A stretch of DNA of 64,000 nucleotides from Rhabditoides inermis (Eukaryota; Nematoda; Chromadorea; Rhabditida; Rhabditidae): positions 1-64,000 of the forward strand of contig CAWZYM010000034.1 in the NCBI GenBank assembly GCA_963966185.1, in the 5' to 3' direction. The position numbers and the translations under genes are program-made. Below, piece after piece: positions 10,501 through 20,302 of the stretch; positions within the stretch are counted from its first letter, which is position 1; every line of letters starts with the position of its first letter. The notes under the pieces were generated by a model. The model was not told the DNA's origin, searched no databases, and saw only the letters and a list, made by a program, of their open reading frames with translations.

Positions 10501-13080
10501 GGTGTCCACAACGAATAAGTTTTCAATTTTCTTTTTTTTAATAAAATATTTGCAATACTCCATGATCACATGATCATTTATAAGTCTTTTATTCAATAAG
10601 CATTCATATTCTTCAGGAACATTGCTAGTTTTATTGTTCTCAAGCTCAACCGTATTTATTAATCTGTATGTAGGGTTAAGTGACATATACATATAAGACT
10701 TGAAGTGCAACACGTTTACAGCCGATATATTCTCACTTCTCAAGTGTGCTTCAAAAATGCAACACATGAAAACATCACTATCACGTACAGATAATTGTTG
10801 AATACAAGGTTGCAAAACACACTTCATTTTTTCCTTGATTATTTGTTTCAAAATGATTTTCAAACGTTTGAAAATTTGTACGTAAAATTCATTTTTTTTC
10901 CTCATGCTATCCAATGCAATTAATTTGTTTGTTGACTTGTCAAAAACGCACAATAAAAAATGTCCATTAATCAAACAAGGTATATAAATATGAATAATTG
11001 TTGTCTTATGTAGAGAATTAATGTTTTCAGAACAGTAATATATTTGTGTTTTACATCGCGAAACAAATTTTTCGAATTTAGATGTGTGTATATCGAAAAC
11101 ATTTTGCATTAATGGAGCGTAAAGAAGTGCTGATGTTTTTCTATTTTTCACAATAGTTTTCATAAAATCTACAATAATACAGCTTTGTTTTACTACTGAT
11201 TCTGTTCCGCGGAACCAAGAAAAGTATGAATTATTCTCTGATAATGATATTTGAAACTTGTACACACAAATGTTCGAATCACTACAATCAAAATAATTAC
11301 ATTGAACGATTTTTGCTTTTTTAATGTGCTCATGAGAATGGATAGGATTTTTTCGTTTGTTAGCAGGGGCATTTTTGAACTCCGAATTCTCATCAGCTGA
11401 TTTCTGCTCGAGTATAAATTTCGATAATGGAATATCCTCATGGAACCTATCATCAGAAATATGTATCCTTCGCAATTTTGTAACACTTCTGATCATAAAG
11501 TTATCTTTTTTATGGCGTTTTGATGACGTTATAACAGAATGATTATCATGTTTGCGTTGATTTGATTCGCCTAATTGTTTGGTGATTTTACTACAAGATA
11601 TAGACGTTGAATTAATAATGGTATTATTGGTACTATTACACGCATAATCTGATTTTAAAATTGCTAAATAAATGTGATAGCGATAGTGATCTGTCGAAAT
11701 TGATGACAACGTAATATTCAAAAAATATGATTCCATAAAGGCTATCATGTAAACACCACAACTGTGACCATCGTTTTGTTGTAAACAACTACTACTCACG
11801 CTTATTTTGGGACTAATTGATAATTTGAATAAATGACAAATAAGTTGTTGCAAGCGACAGAAAACACGCGAATAAATAACTGACTCTTTTCCCCTCATTT
11901 TGCTATCATAAATCGTTATACACTTTTCAGATATGTTATATATGCATAAAAAGTAATGAAAATTCAACATGCAAGGTAGATAAAACGTTTGTACTTTTTC
12001 TAGAGAATTATTACTTGATGCGAATACCACTTCGGTTTCGCATCCATCTAAATATGTATTCAAATTATTTGTGTCCGTTTCAGATAAGTAGAAATGCAGA
12101 AACGTTATCTTCATATACGCAGCAAAAGTGTTTTTAAAAATAATATTCATATACTGTTCGATGTGAGTATCATTTAACCACTCGTTATCTTTCAGTAAGT
12201 TATAATATTCATGATTTCGACTTAATGAATTAACAGTTTTTTCATGATATTGTCGGCAGATATGCTCATTCATACAATCAAAATATTTGATATTTTTCGG
12301 TATTTCATTCGCGTAGGTTGATTGTTGTTGTATATTTACTGTAGCAGAAACGATTTGAGATTCATCAACAATACGTTTTGCATTGCAATCATCATGAGAA
12401 ATCGCCGTAAACATATGAAAACGAAAATGTGCAGTTGAAATCATACTAAGAGCTCTTCCCGCGGCATACGCTTCACAAAAAGCTGTTAGATAAACTCCGC
12501 AACTGAAACTATCTTTTTGTTGTAAACAAGTATCATCTATAAATACTGAAATACGACTGAAATTAAATATACTTTTTAACAGAAACTCCAAGCGTTGAGT
12601 TACAAACTTATAGTTTTTACCATTCCGTTTGCTGTCCATGATTTTAAGCTCACGCCTTTCAATGTCGAATACACATAAAAAATAATGATTTTTGAGTAAA
12701 CATGGTAAAAATAATACTTGCATATCCATGTCGTCCTTTACAGATTGACCGTTCAAAATAATTTCACTTTTACATCCGTCAACATACTCACATAATTGAG
12801 AAGTATTATTCTCAGATAAATATAAATGCAGAAATGTTATCCTCATATATGCAGACTTTGTTCCTCGTAATATAACATCCAAATACTTCATTATGTGATA
12901 ATCTATTAACCACTCGTCATCTTTCAACAATGTATAATAATCTTCATTCTTATTGTACAGACTTAAAATATCCTTACAGCGTGCTTGACACGTTGTTGGA
13001 CTCTTGCACGCAAAATAACCTACAATTGGAAATGAATTAAATTCAATTGATGAAAAATTATCATTATTCAAATTAATCAT
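4525..13080 (-). mobile_element. Autonomous Helitron (coding part; termini not fixed)
   Basis: The element is recognised from its single ORF, which joins a HUH/Y2 replication initiator to a Pif1-family helicase, the defining pair of Helitrons. No apurinic-type endonuclease domain is visible, so it is a canonical Helitron rather than a Helentron. I cannot place the 5' TC or 3' CTRR termini. On this strand the 3' end should lie left of 4525, and the 5' end should lie very close to 13080 or within the host exon there. The intact, intron-free ORF suggests recent activity. Confidence 0.9.
4525..13080 (-). CDS. Helitron Rep/helicase polyprotein with tandem Ulp1-like protease domains
   Basis: This 2851-residue ORF is uninterrupted. 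The N-terminal third carries repeated Ulp1/C48-like cysteine protease domains. Copies at about residues 40-230, 270-480 and 825-1000 keep the family layout: DEWL/NEWL-type entry, His near 131, 375 and 888, Asp in (M)DSK or DP, Gln, and Cys in SCGVY or NCGVY near 193, 440 and 964. A copy at about 590-790 has HF and D but lacks the CG motif, and weaker HF/W-type remnants follow near 1095 and 1280. A zinc-binding-like CVYC...CC stretch lies near 1402. The Rep part has the HUH motif MPHAH near 1902 and the two tyrosines of YLFKYIYKG near 2055. The helicase has Walker A GSGGCGKT near 2421, Walker B WDEAP near 2500, GGDFKQLLP, and the C-terminal INKSQGQT and TALSR motifs. Its role is rolling-circle transposition; the function of the proteases is unknown. 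Confidence 0.95.
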   Translation of the reverse strand: MINLNNDNFSSIEFNSFPIVGYFACKSPTTCQARCKDILSLYNKNEDYYTLLKDDEWLIDYHIMKYLDVILRGTKSAYMRITFLHLYLSENNTSQLCEYVDGCKSEIILNGQSVKDDMDMQVLFLPCLLKNHYFLCVFDIERRELKIMDSKRNGKNYKFVTQRLEFLLKSIFNFSRISVFIDDTCLQQKDSFSCGVYLTAFCEAYAAGRALSMISTAHFRFHMFTAISHDDCNAKRIVDESQIVSATVNIQQQSTYANEIPKNIKYFDCMNEHICRQYHEKTVNSLSRNHEYYNLLKDNEWLNDTHIEQYMNIIFKNTFAAYMKITFLHFYLSETDTNNLNTYLDGCETEVVFASSNNSLEKVQTFYLPCMLNFHYFLCIYNISEKCITIYDSKMRGKESVIYSRVFCRLQQLICHLFKLSISPKISVSSSCLQQNDGHSCGVYMIAFMESYFLNITLSSISTDHYRYHIYLAILKSDYACNSTNNTIINSTSISCSKITKQLGESNQRKHDNHSVITSSKRHKKDNFMIRSVTKLRRIHISDDRFHEDIPLSKFILEQKSADENSEFKNAPANKRKNPIHSHEHIKKAKIVQCNYFDCSDSNICVYKFQISLSENNSYFSWFRGTESVVKQSCIIVDFMKTIVKNRKTSALLYAPLMQNVFDIHTSKFEKFVSRCKTQIYYCSENINSLHKTTIIHIYIPCLINGHFLLCVFDKSTNKLIALDSMRKKNEFYVQIFKRLKIILKQIIKEKMKCVLQPCIQQLSVRDSDVFMCCIFEAHLRSENISAVNVLHFKSYMYMSLNPTYRLINTVELENNKTSNVPEEYECLLNKRLINDHVIMEYCKYFIKKKKIENLFVVDTLATLAPDKNVFFQPGFRFYILMINKNNHWLFSAFDSANKEIVFYDPYQRKYHHSESHYISHLWSDITESKKKDERIVPNSKNSEIRISQILENTIRKQTDNYNCGVYILRFFEIFCKTYVLNEKIVNYEYDPEIHRYKILSMISEKDIKSSIVVKNKPNFISSLKDSEASFHLTSIKTKNMISTYNKLLMFFASLINTPVKLCHIMNMTKIAEYLRFLSKHNSPVVIPIYSLHYSHFEILEIRENDTQQLDLIITSPNDSPAVCEYFEEISLWKNNTQLRYYTTALEELRSISGVFNFLHTYKFTSDIIWQVFVTKSNKPHFVTEHSYSKKLRVTELPTQKLFFSKEYCDNLTGEPAKFHAESEVIFSSSEKRNKSYTVLPPVSIHYTNEPIFKLQNFQYILPIYELKEDNMLSWFLIVLIKHKQAVSCRFLIHVTIRLEFRRMVQKLIHSITGDSSTVVRCIPNKQCLNTILSYENCINTLKLLLDVPLPKNDLSPNTMNNNYKFEYRRSNAVETQMLLYFKRLGMQISFSKISIGIFGERKCVYCSALLFKKEPMTVCCGEGKNIPTYSTRCNPFMEKVRDFMGQSKNKDMFLKLRTINTLLSFTSPNFKKRTDINSKGPRQFIIQGEITTKICHLQPIDNNREAPFALAYISNDNKYTKYLKDKNSEYNMNLSDEILLEIEKLFQYIKLHHYAAKGYMLMKEVIENEEKKVLSGEQDELKCVVMCFKDNKRIAQKIAPQQHRGTLNVPAVENMTACIYVSDDGRVPPSDTMVRGLRIYSRVPNGDNAVVPFSIHLIPLSYALLFPDGKSFYTDCHAKQKKVNKKRKLNSNDQYKDDDIETENEDDKNEQKHSNISRAKFMNYCAAFRNEGQYHLFHGYGELTSQFVIQNYLQVEQGRFSALELNFKHWKARKSDLYKYLDDRLSKENIRIGKIIMLPESYVGSRSWCLQKIRNGLAMSNCIGLPDLFITITGNPNWVELKDNLLCFKGGVKEEWFNNSYLTVRVFYSYLVEFRNFIMKGTLFGEVTGMIISVEFQKRGMPHAHCLLMLKEKISTIKQIEKFVSAEIPHLPSIIDPEYEMKKYQHDLVSRLMIHGPCEHENFKHLACRKQHEHKTRCEKNYPFPFNEMTLITDSGAQLRRRNNKNTVTFGYGKKKRIADNRHVVPYNMTLLSLFNCHINVEVCTGFLTFVYLFKYIYKGLDHIIVGIDTDVRKAYADYIVKDKNGNELFEYDERKQYILCRYLTSTEAAYRLLGFRMQYSSHTVEHLSVHLENDESVIFKPGFEEDAIEKESKSKLLATFKLMNSDDAFAKTLRFDEVPKFYTYNKLKQVYVKRTNFSRKTIVVVYPVSPNNQELYALRAIILHVTCPRSYLELRTVNGTTYTHFMEAARIMGIINDDNEWDKCLQEASQFSSYKKIRWLFSVILENCNPPDPIALWDKYKKFMIAKNKHGGSNRKLEYDALNHIQSMLKKCNSSLKNHGLDNIFDQLKNYLNEYSTQFMFNDFNEENEDSYPISDQSINKLTDKIGTLNVDQKIAFDHICELINNDDSNKEKAVFLQGSGGCGKTYLYNLIIEYCKTHYKNVIVTASTGIAATLLESGTTVHSAFGIPLDANAQSESVLENHSEKAQRLFLADCIIWDEAPMQSRIVLEIIDKFLKRLMNNNVLFGGKLLIMGGDFKQLLPVIIKGSDDEIVNSTHVMSELWKHFTLLRLKTNMRVQKTEQEFAEWIFKVGSKRIQVESAFIHVPEEIMMNKETDVIEWVFDESAFQNDHALSTRAILTVTNKDSLELNELILEKLPGETKTLYAIDSPIATIDRSDVLNTVNLDYTKNMTPSNFPPYVLNLKIGAIAILLRNLNVEMGMCNGTRLKILNIYKHCIEVENLTKPIAGIFFLPRVNLEYTNENLSIAFKRRQYPIRLAFSITINKSQGQTFQKVGLILRTPVFSHGQCYTALSRVPSRDSIRISTNNTVKIEDKYVIRNVVFDKMVEYM

Positions 13081-14434
13081 GGTTCATAGATGATATGCGC
13101 TCAAAGGCGATAATGTATTCGATCGGCTCAAGGCCATATAGTTCACAAACGGAAACAATAAATTCATTGAATATCGAGGAAACACATGACAATCGGCGAA
13201 AGGCATCTTGCAGTTGAACGCGTACAGCACCTCCCTTCCAACGGGCAACAGAGCACTAAAAATGGGTAATAACACGGTAGTATAGGTACGTCATAAAATT
13301 TTTGACTCACATTGATAGACGCTATGAGGCTGTTGATATTCTCGACGCATGTGAAAAGAGAAGGGATGATGAACTTCACAAGTTGAGAGCAATTCCGAAT
13401 CGTTGATATCACATCGATCTGAAAGATATAATCGTTAAACAATATTGCTGGTTCGGCTAATTGAATACATAAAAAGAACTTTAAAACCTAATTTGATTAA
13501 AAATAAAGAAAGAGTGCATGAAATCGGAGAGTGGCAATATAAGAAAAAAATATTTCATTGATTGTTTTCATTGTACCCATCTGTTAAATGTTTTCCCCTT
13601 CCCTTTTCTTTCGCTTTTTGAATGCATCGGGGGGCTGCCGCCCCCCGCACCCCCCGCTTTTCTCTCGCTTTTTTAATGCATCGGGGGGCTGCCGCCCCCC
13701 GCACCCCCCGCTTTTCTCTCGCTTTTTTAATGCATCGGGGGGCTGCCGCCCCCCGCACCCCCCGCTTTTCTCTCGCTTTTTTATTGCATCGGGGGGCTGC
13801 CGCCCCCCGCACCCCCCGCTTTTCTCTCGCTTTTTTTATTGCATCGGGGGGCTGCCGCCCCCCGCACCCCCCGCTTTTCTCTCGCTTTTTTAATGCATCG
13901 GGGGGCTGCCGCCCCCCGCACCCCCCGCTTTTTTTATTGCATCGGGGAGCTGCCGCCCCCCGCACCCCCCGCATCACTTGTTTTGATCCACTATCTCCGC
14001 CATCCAATCTCTCTCTCTCTCTCTCTCTCCCTCTCTCTCTCTCTCTACACTCTTCTCTAACTGTCTGTCTCTTTCCCAATGGATCGTCTTCCCACTAACA
14101 GGTCAGATTTGCATTTGACCATACATACATTGCATCTCTCACGGCTCACACAAATAGCCGCTAGTAAAGTGTTCTCAAGTTCTGATCCGGCCAGCGGCAA
14201 CCGGGACACATTTTGAACACATATAACCGATGACATCACGTAACTTTTTCATACACGCAATTTAATATTCCCAAAAGCTAAAAGAAGGTTAATTAAAAGA
14301 ATAAAACAAACTAAACACCTTCTCCTTGTCCTCGGCAGCGCTATCATCGACAGTGCGGGGTTGTGACTGCACACTGGACACGACTTGTGCTTCCCTGTAC
14401 ATCATAAAAGTTTCGTTGTTCAGTTGTTCTACTG

Positions 14435-14476
<42 letters not shown>

Positions 14477-14800
14477 TGAATACGTAAAAATATATAACGG
14501 ATATTTACCTGTGAATGGGCTTCATCTGCTGGTGCTCCACTGACTTCTTCTCGCTGAAAGGCATCTGCAGCTTCACGTCCTTCTCCTCGGCCTCTTTCCC
14601 CATGCACTCCACACTACGCGAGCACACCTGAAACAACAACATGACCGTTAAAAATGAATTAAAAGAATAAAACAAACTAAACACCTTCTCCTTGTCCTCG
14701 GCAGCGCTATCATCGACAGTGCGGGGTTGTGACTGCACACTGGACACGACTTGTGCTTCCCTGTACATCATAAAAGTTTCGTTGTTCAGTTGTTCTACTG

Positions 14801-14858
<58 letters not shown>

Positions 14859-15528
14859 TGAATACGTAAAAATATATAACGGATATTTACCTGTGAATGG
14901 GCTTCATCTGCTGGTGCTCCACTGACTTCTTCTCGCTGAAAGGCATCTGCAGCTTCACGTCCTTCTCCTCGGCCTCTTTCCCCATGCACTCCACACTACG
15001 CGAGCACACCTGAAACAACAACATGACCGTTAAAAATGAATTAAAAGAATAAAACAAACTAAACACCTTCTCCTTGTCCTCGGCAGCGCTATCATCGACA
15101 GTGCGGGGTTGTGACTGCACACTGGACACGACTTGCGCTTCCCTGTACATCATAAAAGTTTCGTTGTTCAGTTGTTCTACTGTTATATATATATATATAT
15201 ATATATTATAATTGAATACGTAAAAATATATAACGGATATTTACCTGTGAATAGGCTTCATCCGCTGGTGCTCCACCGACTTCTTCTCGCTGAAAGGCAT
15301 CTGCAGCTTCACGTCCTTCTCCTCGGCCTCTTTCCCCATGCACTCCACACTACGCGAGCACACCTGAAACAACAACATAACCGTAAAAAATGAATTAAAA
15401 GAATAAAACAAACTAAACACCTTCTCCTTGTCCTCGGCAGCGCTATCATCGACAGTGCGGGGTTGTGACTGCACACTGGACACGACTTGCGCTTCCCTGT
15501 ACATCATAAAAGTTTCGTTGTTCAGTTG

Positions 15529-15572
<44 letters not shown>

Positions 15573-15864
15573 ACGTTAACAAGATAACGGAGATTTACCT
15601 ATGATAAGGATTCATCCGCTGGTGCTCCATTGGCTTCTTCTTGTGCATCTGCAGCTTCACGTACACACCACGCGAGCACACCTGAAGCAACAACATCAAC
15701 AATAAACGATCGAATCGATATCACTCACAGGGGAGCTCCTAGTGTAGCCGCATCGTCCTGCGAACTTGCCGTTCACGTGTACGAGTCGCTGGTACATCGT
15801 ATGAGTCTGATCAGCCTCCATGTCCCTACAATACAATAACCACTGACACGTCAAAAAACAAAAC

Positions 15865-15902
<38 letters not shown>

Positions 15903-16510
15903 TAAGAAATACCAGTCGGTAACAGAGTAGTGCAAAGTAGACGTCAATGCTCACCTCTGCTCAGCGATGTCTCCACCACACTGCCGACGAACCTTACATT
16001 GCAGATCTTCCCCCGTGGAAATGAAGGTGGAATACGCTTCGACGAAAAATTCAACGAAACGGGTCACCTGAAACATAACCAAATAAACTGCATGACATTT
16101 AAATTACCATCCATCGACGACCCTTCACAAGCAGGTTCGTCGTGTCAATCGACAAGTTCACACGAAAAGCATCCTGCAATAAACAAAAAAGTTTGATGCG
16201 AATCTAAACATGCAATCAAATGGCCATTGAACATACCTCCATCAGGCGCAGTCGGAAGAACCGCCGACCCACAACGGCTCCAACGGAATGAAGTTGGATA
16301 CGAAGAACGATCTTGGCTTCCTAACAAAGTTTCAGTGAATTCATAAAATATATTAGGAATCTTTTAAAAAAAATCTTAAAAAAAGTAATATAATCTGTTC
16401 AAATTGAATCAAATCAGAACAAACCTGGAATCGAGGAAAAAGGGCAACTTGCGGTGGTTTCGGCGGAGGGCGGAACTTTGAGCAAATCAAAGCATATGAC
16501 ATGGTCATGT
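13073..16510 (-). CDS. Unrecognised protein with a tandemly repeated exon pair
   Basis: My exon chain (minus strand) is 16425-16510, 16237-16320, 16108-16173, 15955-16067, 15729-15825, 15599-15681, then B 15421-15496, A 15245-15363, B 15067-15142, A 14891-15009, B 14685-14760, A 14509-14627, B 14319-14394, then 13311-13418 and 13073-13255 ending in TAA. All phases agree. The A exon starts VCSRSVECMG and the B exon carries EAQVVSSVQSQ; together they encode a hydrophilic 65-residue unit. The exon at 15599-15681 is a shortened, diverged A. The last two exons (VKFIIPSLFTCVE..., ...LYGLEPIEYIIAF) look like a helical hydrophobic domain, but their link across the minisatellite at 13.6-14.0 kb is inferred from phase only. 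The start is probably ATG 16508 or 16502, unless upstream exons exist. I do not recognise the family. Confidence 0.55.
13622..13978. repeat. GC-rich hairpin minisatellite, about 54-bp unit
   Basis: Six to seven copies of a unit reading GCATCGGGGGGCTGCCG, then CCCCCCGCACCCCCCGC, then a TTTTCTCTCGCTTTTTTAAT spacer. Each unit contains GGGGGG-CTGCCG-CCCCCC, which can fold into a hairpin. The array is followed by a (CT)n tract at 14010-14047. Open frames rich in Arg, Gly and Pro on both strands are a by-product of the repeat. Confidence 0.9.
14434..15568. repeat. (AT)n tracts in each repeated intron
   Basis: Perfect AT dinucleotide runs lie at about 14434-14471, 14803-14852, 15184-15206 and 15532-15568, one in every copy of the intron between A and B exons. 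They differ in length while the exons are nearly identical. Another run lies at 15871-15897. Confidence 0.9.
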
Positions 16511-16835
16511 CTGAAATCTCGCAATTGCGACGACGATGGTTAAATGTTAAGTAATTATTAAGTAATAATAAGTAATACAAAAAATACAAAAAATTAAATA
16601 CAAAAAACAATCATGCAGAAAAAATAAATTTTTATGTTCCACGTGTTACAAATTTACACCATTTTCGCTATTGCTGCATTTAGACGCATATTCGTCACTT
16701 AATCGTAGCAATCAAAAAAGTTGAGAAAATGGTGGTAATCTTTATTTAGTGCGCTGCGCGCACTAATTTCATGTGTTTCTTGTCAAGTTTTCTATTCTAG
16801 TGTTCACTTTTTCACTCACATATTTTCAGGTAACC

Positions 16836-17508
16836 ATGGAGGTCGATTCTGCCACGACCGTCCCAGTGATTCCCGATCATGCTGCAGGTCTCACTGCTCA
16901 GAAGGCTCGCGACACAACTCAGGGTGCTCCCAAGTCAGGACGCTGGTGGAAGGAAACCAAGAAGGCGAGGTAGGTGAATACTATATATTATGTTTTATAC
17001 CTTTTTTACCAGGCACACCTCGATAATCAAGTCGAAGCCGCTACGAACCTCGTTTGAAGACAAGATGGCTGAGAAGAACAAACAGAAGCAGGTATATAAT
17101 AATTTACCATATTTTTTGTAAATGTATATATGTTGTTACAAAAATTTATATACCGCATGTGATGTTTCTTTTACAGGTGAAGCTACTGCAGCAGGAGATT
17201 CGCGACAAGATTGCTAATGAAAAGGCGGTACGTTTGCTCTGAAATTTGGTGTTTATCTTGTATGTGTTCATTCAAGGAGAAGGTTGAGCGTCGCAAGGAA
17301 AATGAGCGCAGAAGACTGGAGAATGCCAGGAAGGCTGAGGTTGTCCAGGTATGTTGTGTGCAACTATTTCATTATTAGGTGCATTGTACATTTCAAACAA
17401 TGCGTACAGGTGATCAACAACACGGCGAAGCTGCGCAAAATCCGCAAGAAGCACCTCCGCAAGATCACCATCGAGAAACGCGATACAACTACCATCACTC
17501 CTGCTTGA
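16836..17508 (+). CDS. CCDC86: CCDC86/Cgr1-family rRNA-processing protein
   Basis: Five exons: 16836-16969, 17013-17091, 17177-17227, 17277-17348 and 17410-17508, giving 144 residues. The C-terminal half shows the family signature: a basic helix with KPLRTSFEDKMAEKNKQKQ, then VKLLQQEIRDKIANEKAEK, and the conserved end VINNTAKLRKIRKKHLRKI. Family members are small nucleolar coiled-coil proteins; yeast Cgr1 acts in 60S subunit rRNA processing. The short N terminus is disordered. A strong acceptor (TATTTTCAG) ends 6 nt before the ATG, so the 5' end is either cis-spliced from a leader exon or trans-spliced. Introns are 43-85 nt. Confidence 0.88.
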
Positions 17509-17999
17509 TCGCCCTTGCGTCGTGGGACGTGGGTTCACTATTCGCATCTTGTACACACTCGTTTCTCCCATTGTTAGATTTGTTGTTGTGTTGTCGGTTT
17601 TCCATTTCAATCCTTTGTTATGTTATAAAATACTTTATGCCATGCTACGAATATGACTACGTCAACGTCTACATAAGCATTACGCATTAAACACCAGACG
17701 GGATGGGGTGGGTATGAAAGCCTATTGCACTGAAACTGTGTGGAAATCGGTTACTTATATTGCTCTGTTTGGACTTATCCATTATTGGTTTGGTCGGCTG
17801 GGTGCACTCCCTTGGACCTATCAACATATAAATAAATAAACATTCACGCGGACAACCGTAAGTGACATGGACATCAAGATAATGTGAATGAAACAGGTGC
17901 ATATAATATGAAAATATAAGATGCGCATCTCTCAAATAAATAATAAATAGTATCTGAAATATGTAATAATAGTAGTATGATATATGGTGGTGGGGCGAA
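17509..17999. other. Convergent 3' spacer
   Basis: Spacer between the plus-strand CCDC86 gene and the 3' end of the minus-strand cysteine-module gene, so it holds the 3' UTRs of both. ATAAA-type sequences occur on both strands near 17625 and 17835. No other gene is seen. Confidence 0.5.
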
Positions 18000-20256
18000 T
18001 TATCCTCCGGCGACGGTGTCGTAGTTTGCCCGGAAGAGCTTTTTGTGCAGCTCCAGCTTGAACACGATTCCAGATACAATGATGCCCAGCATGATGATGA
18101 TGAACACGGAAATCTAGAAAGAATCGTTTAACGAACTGCCACCTGAGACTAACTACTCTCACCATAGTTGTGTTGGAGTCATCGGGAATGGGCGCCTCGG
18201 TGGGTCGCTCGAAGATAAACTTGAGGGTGGTGGTCTCGACGGGCGCCTTCACCTTCTCCTCCTTCTCCTCTTCCCTCTCCTCCTCCTCCTCTTCCTCTTC
18301 CCGCTCCTCCTCCCTCTCCTTGGCAGCCTTGCTCTTTCCCTTGCTCTTCCTAGGTGCCTCCTCTTCCTCCTCCTCCTCATCAGAATATTCGATCTCCATC
18401 TTCGGCTTGCTGCAAACGCGACATTTTTTCTCCATCACTCCTTTCGCTCCACTCACCGTCCCTTTCCGGGCCTCCTACGGGGCTCTGGCACCTCCTGGTT
18501 GGCTCGTGCCCGTCCAATTGCCGATCGATCATTTGTCTGCAACCTCGGTAGTGATTTATGCGTCTACATGGTAATAGCCGGCAATACATCAGACTATGTG
18601 ATGGCATGATTGTGTCTCTCTCACCAAGAAGCAGCTCTCGACGTCTAGCTGTTCGCTCTCGAAGCGAGCGCATCCGGTGGGGTCGAGTTCCTCCGCGAGT
18701 GACGCGTCGTCGATGAACGAGGCACAGCCGATCGAGTGGTACTCCTCCAGATTGCCCAGCTTAGACTGGATCTTGGCCTGTAATCGATATATGCATTCTT
18801 TGTTTTATGCGGATCTCCCTGCCAGCAAAGGGGATTAATAGTTCTTATTGTCTCTATATGCTGCGTGTATCCATGATCCCCTTTTAGCGTTCACACACCA
18901 CCCGTGATTATGATATGTAGCGTACGCGTCTTGTCATTATCTTCTCGCCATCTCTGGCGCCTACGCATTCCCCCGAGGCCCTATGTATATGATATTATCG
19001 TACCCCATTAGCATAGTAATAAGAAAAGGTTTCGAATATGTTTCGAAACGAGATAAGATACCTTGAAGCAGAACTCTCCGGTGCAGGTGACGTTCTTAGA
19101 CGACATCTTGGTTCCAATGATGGCGGCATTGACAAACGCCTGGCACTTCATCTTCTCCTTCACGTTGATCTTGGGCTTCTTGGCGTTGCAGTAGCTGGTG
19201 CCGCATACGCACGACTCGGTAACCTGGAGAGAGGGAATGAGAGAGAGAGAGAGGAGAGAGAGAGGGGGGGGGAGGGGGGCTCACGAGCAAGTCGGCGGCA
19301 TCCTTGGCCACAGTGTGGTGCATGGCTCCGGTGATCGGGGGGATCATGCATGCCCCCGCAGACCGGCGCTCCACCAGTGGCACCGAAGCGTTCACGCATC
19401 CCTGCAAAGTTCACTAGTGAGTGTGCTATTTTTATAGTCAGCTTGTTGTGTGACGGAAGCTGGGAAGTGTGTGTGCATCTCGGGTCTCGGGAATCGCATT
19501 TCCCCTCGGGGGTGCGAAAAGGAAGAGGGAGGGAATGAGGAGACAGACAACAACACAGGAGACAAGACAATCAGGAGACGCCGCGCTCTCATAGATGCAC
19601 CATTGCCATCGGACACCCTCATCCACACGATATGAGATGTGTGAAGGAGAGAGAGAGAGAGGGGGGAGAGAGGGAGGGACAGAGGGAGAGAGAAAGAAGG
19701 AGTGATTGAGGGAGAAGGAAAGAGCCGTTTCGCAACCGCTTAGTGCACCACACGACGTCATGGCGACTATTGGCGGAATAATAGGGGAGGCAGCAAAGAA
19801 CAACGCTCGGCGGGTGGCCGAGGGAGAGGGAGCGAGAGGGGAGGATAATGCAATGTCCGATACCTGCTCCACCTCCTTGGTCTTGTGGTTGACGACGTAC
19901 GAGCACAGCTCTCCCTCGCACGTCGAATCATCGCAATGCCGTCCATTGCACACACATGTCACCTGAAAGGGACAGGCGATGTGAGGGGAGCGAAGGCGAG
20001 CGTACCAGCTTGATCGGTTCCACTTCCAGTCGGTTGAGCGCGCTGCCCGAGTTGCAGTGGTCCCTTTGACAGAAACATGTGAACTTGTCCTGCAAAAACT
20101 ATTGCATGTGGGAGATTGATGGCTAGGCATTTGTTTTATCGAAAAAGTGGTGTGCATACGAACCCTTCCATCCTCGTCTGCTGTTTCGCAGTGTGGCCTG
20201 ATATCCGAGCGCAGCATCGTTCCAGACATGCATCCTTTCACCACCTGAACACACCT

Positions 20257-20302
<46 letters not shown>

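Noticed and set aside
13588..14098. Arg/Gly/Pro-rich open frames on both strands at 13.6-14.1 kb
   Set aside because: They translate the GC-rich 54-bp minisatellite and the adjoining CT tract.
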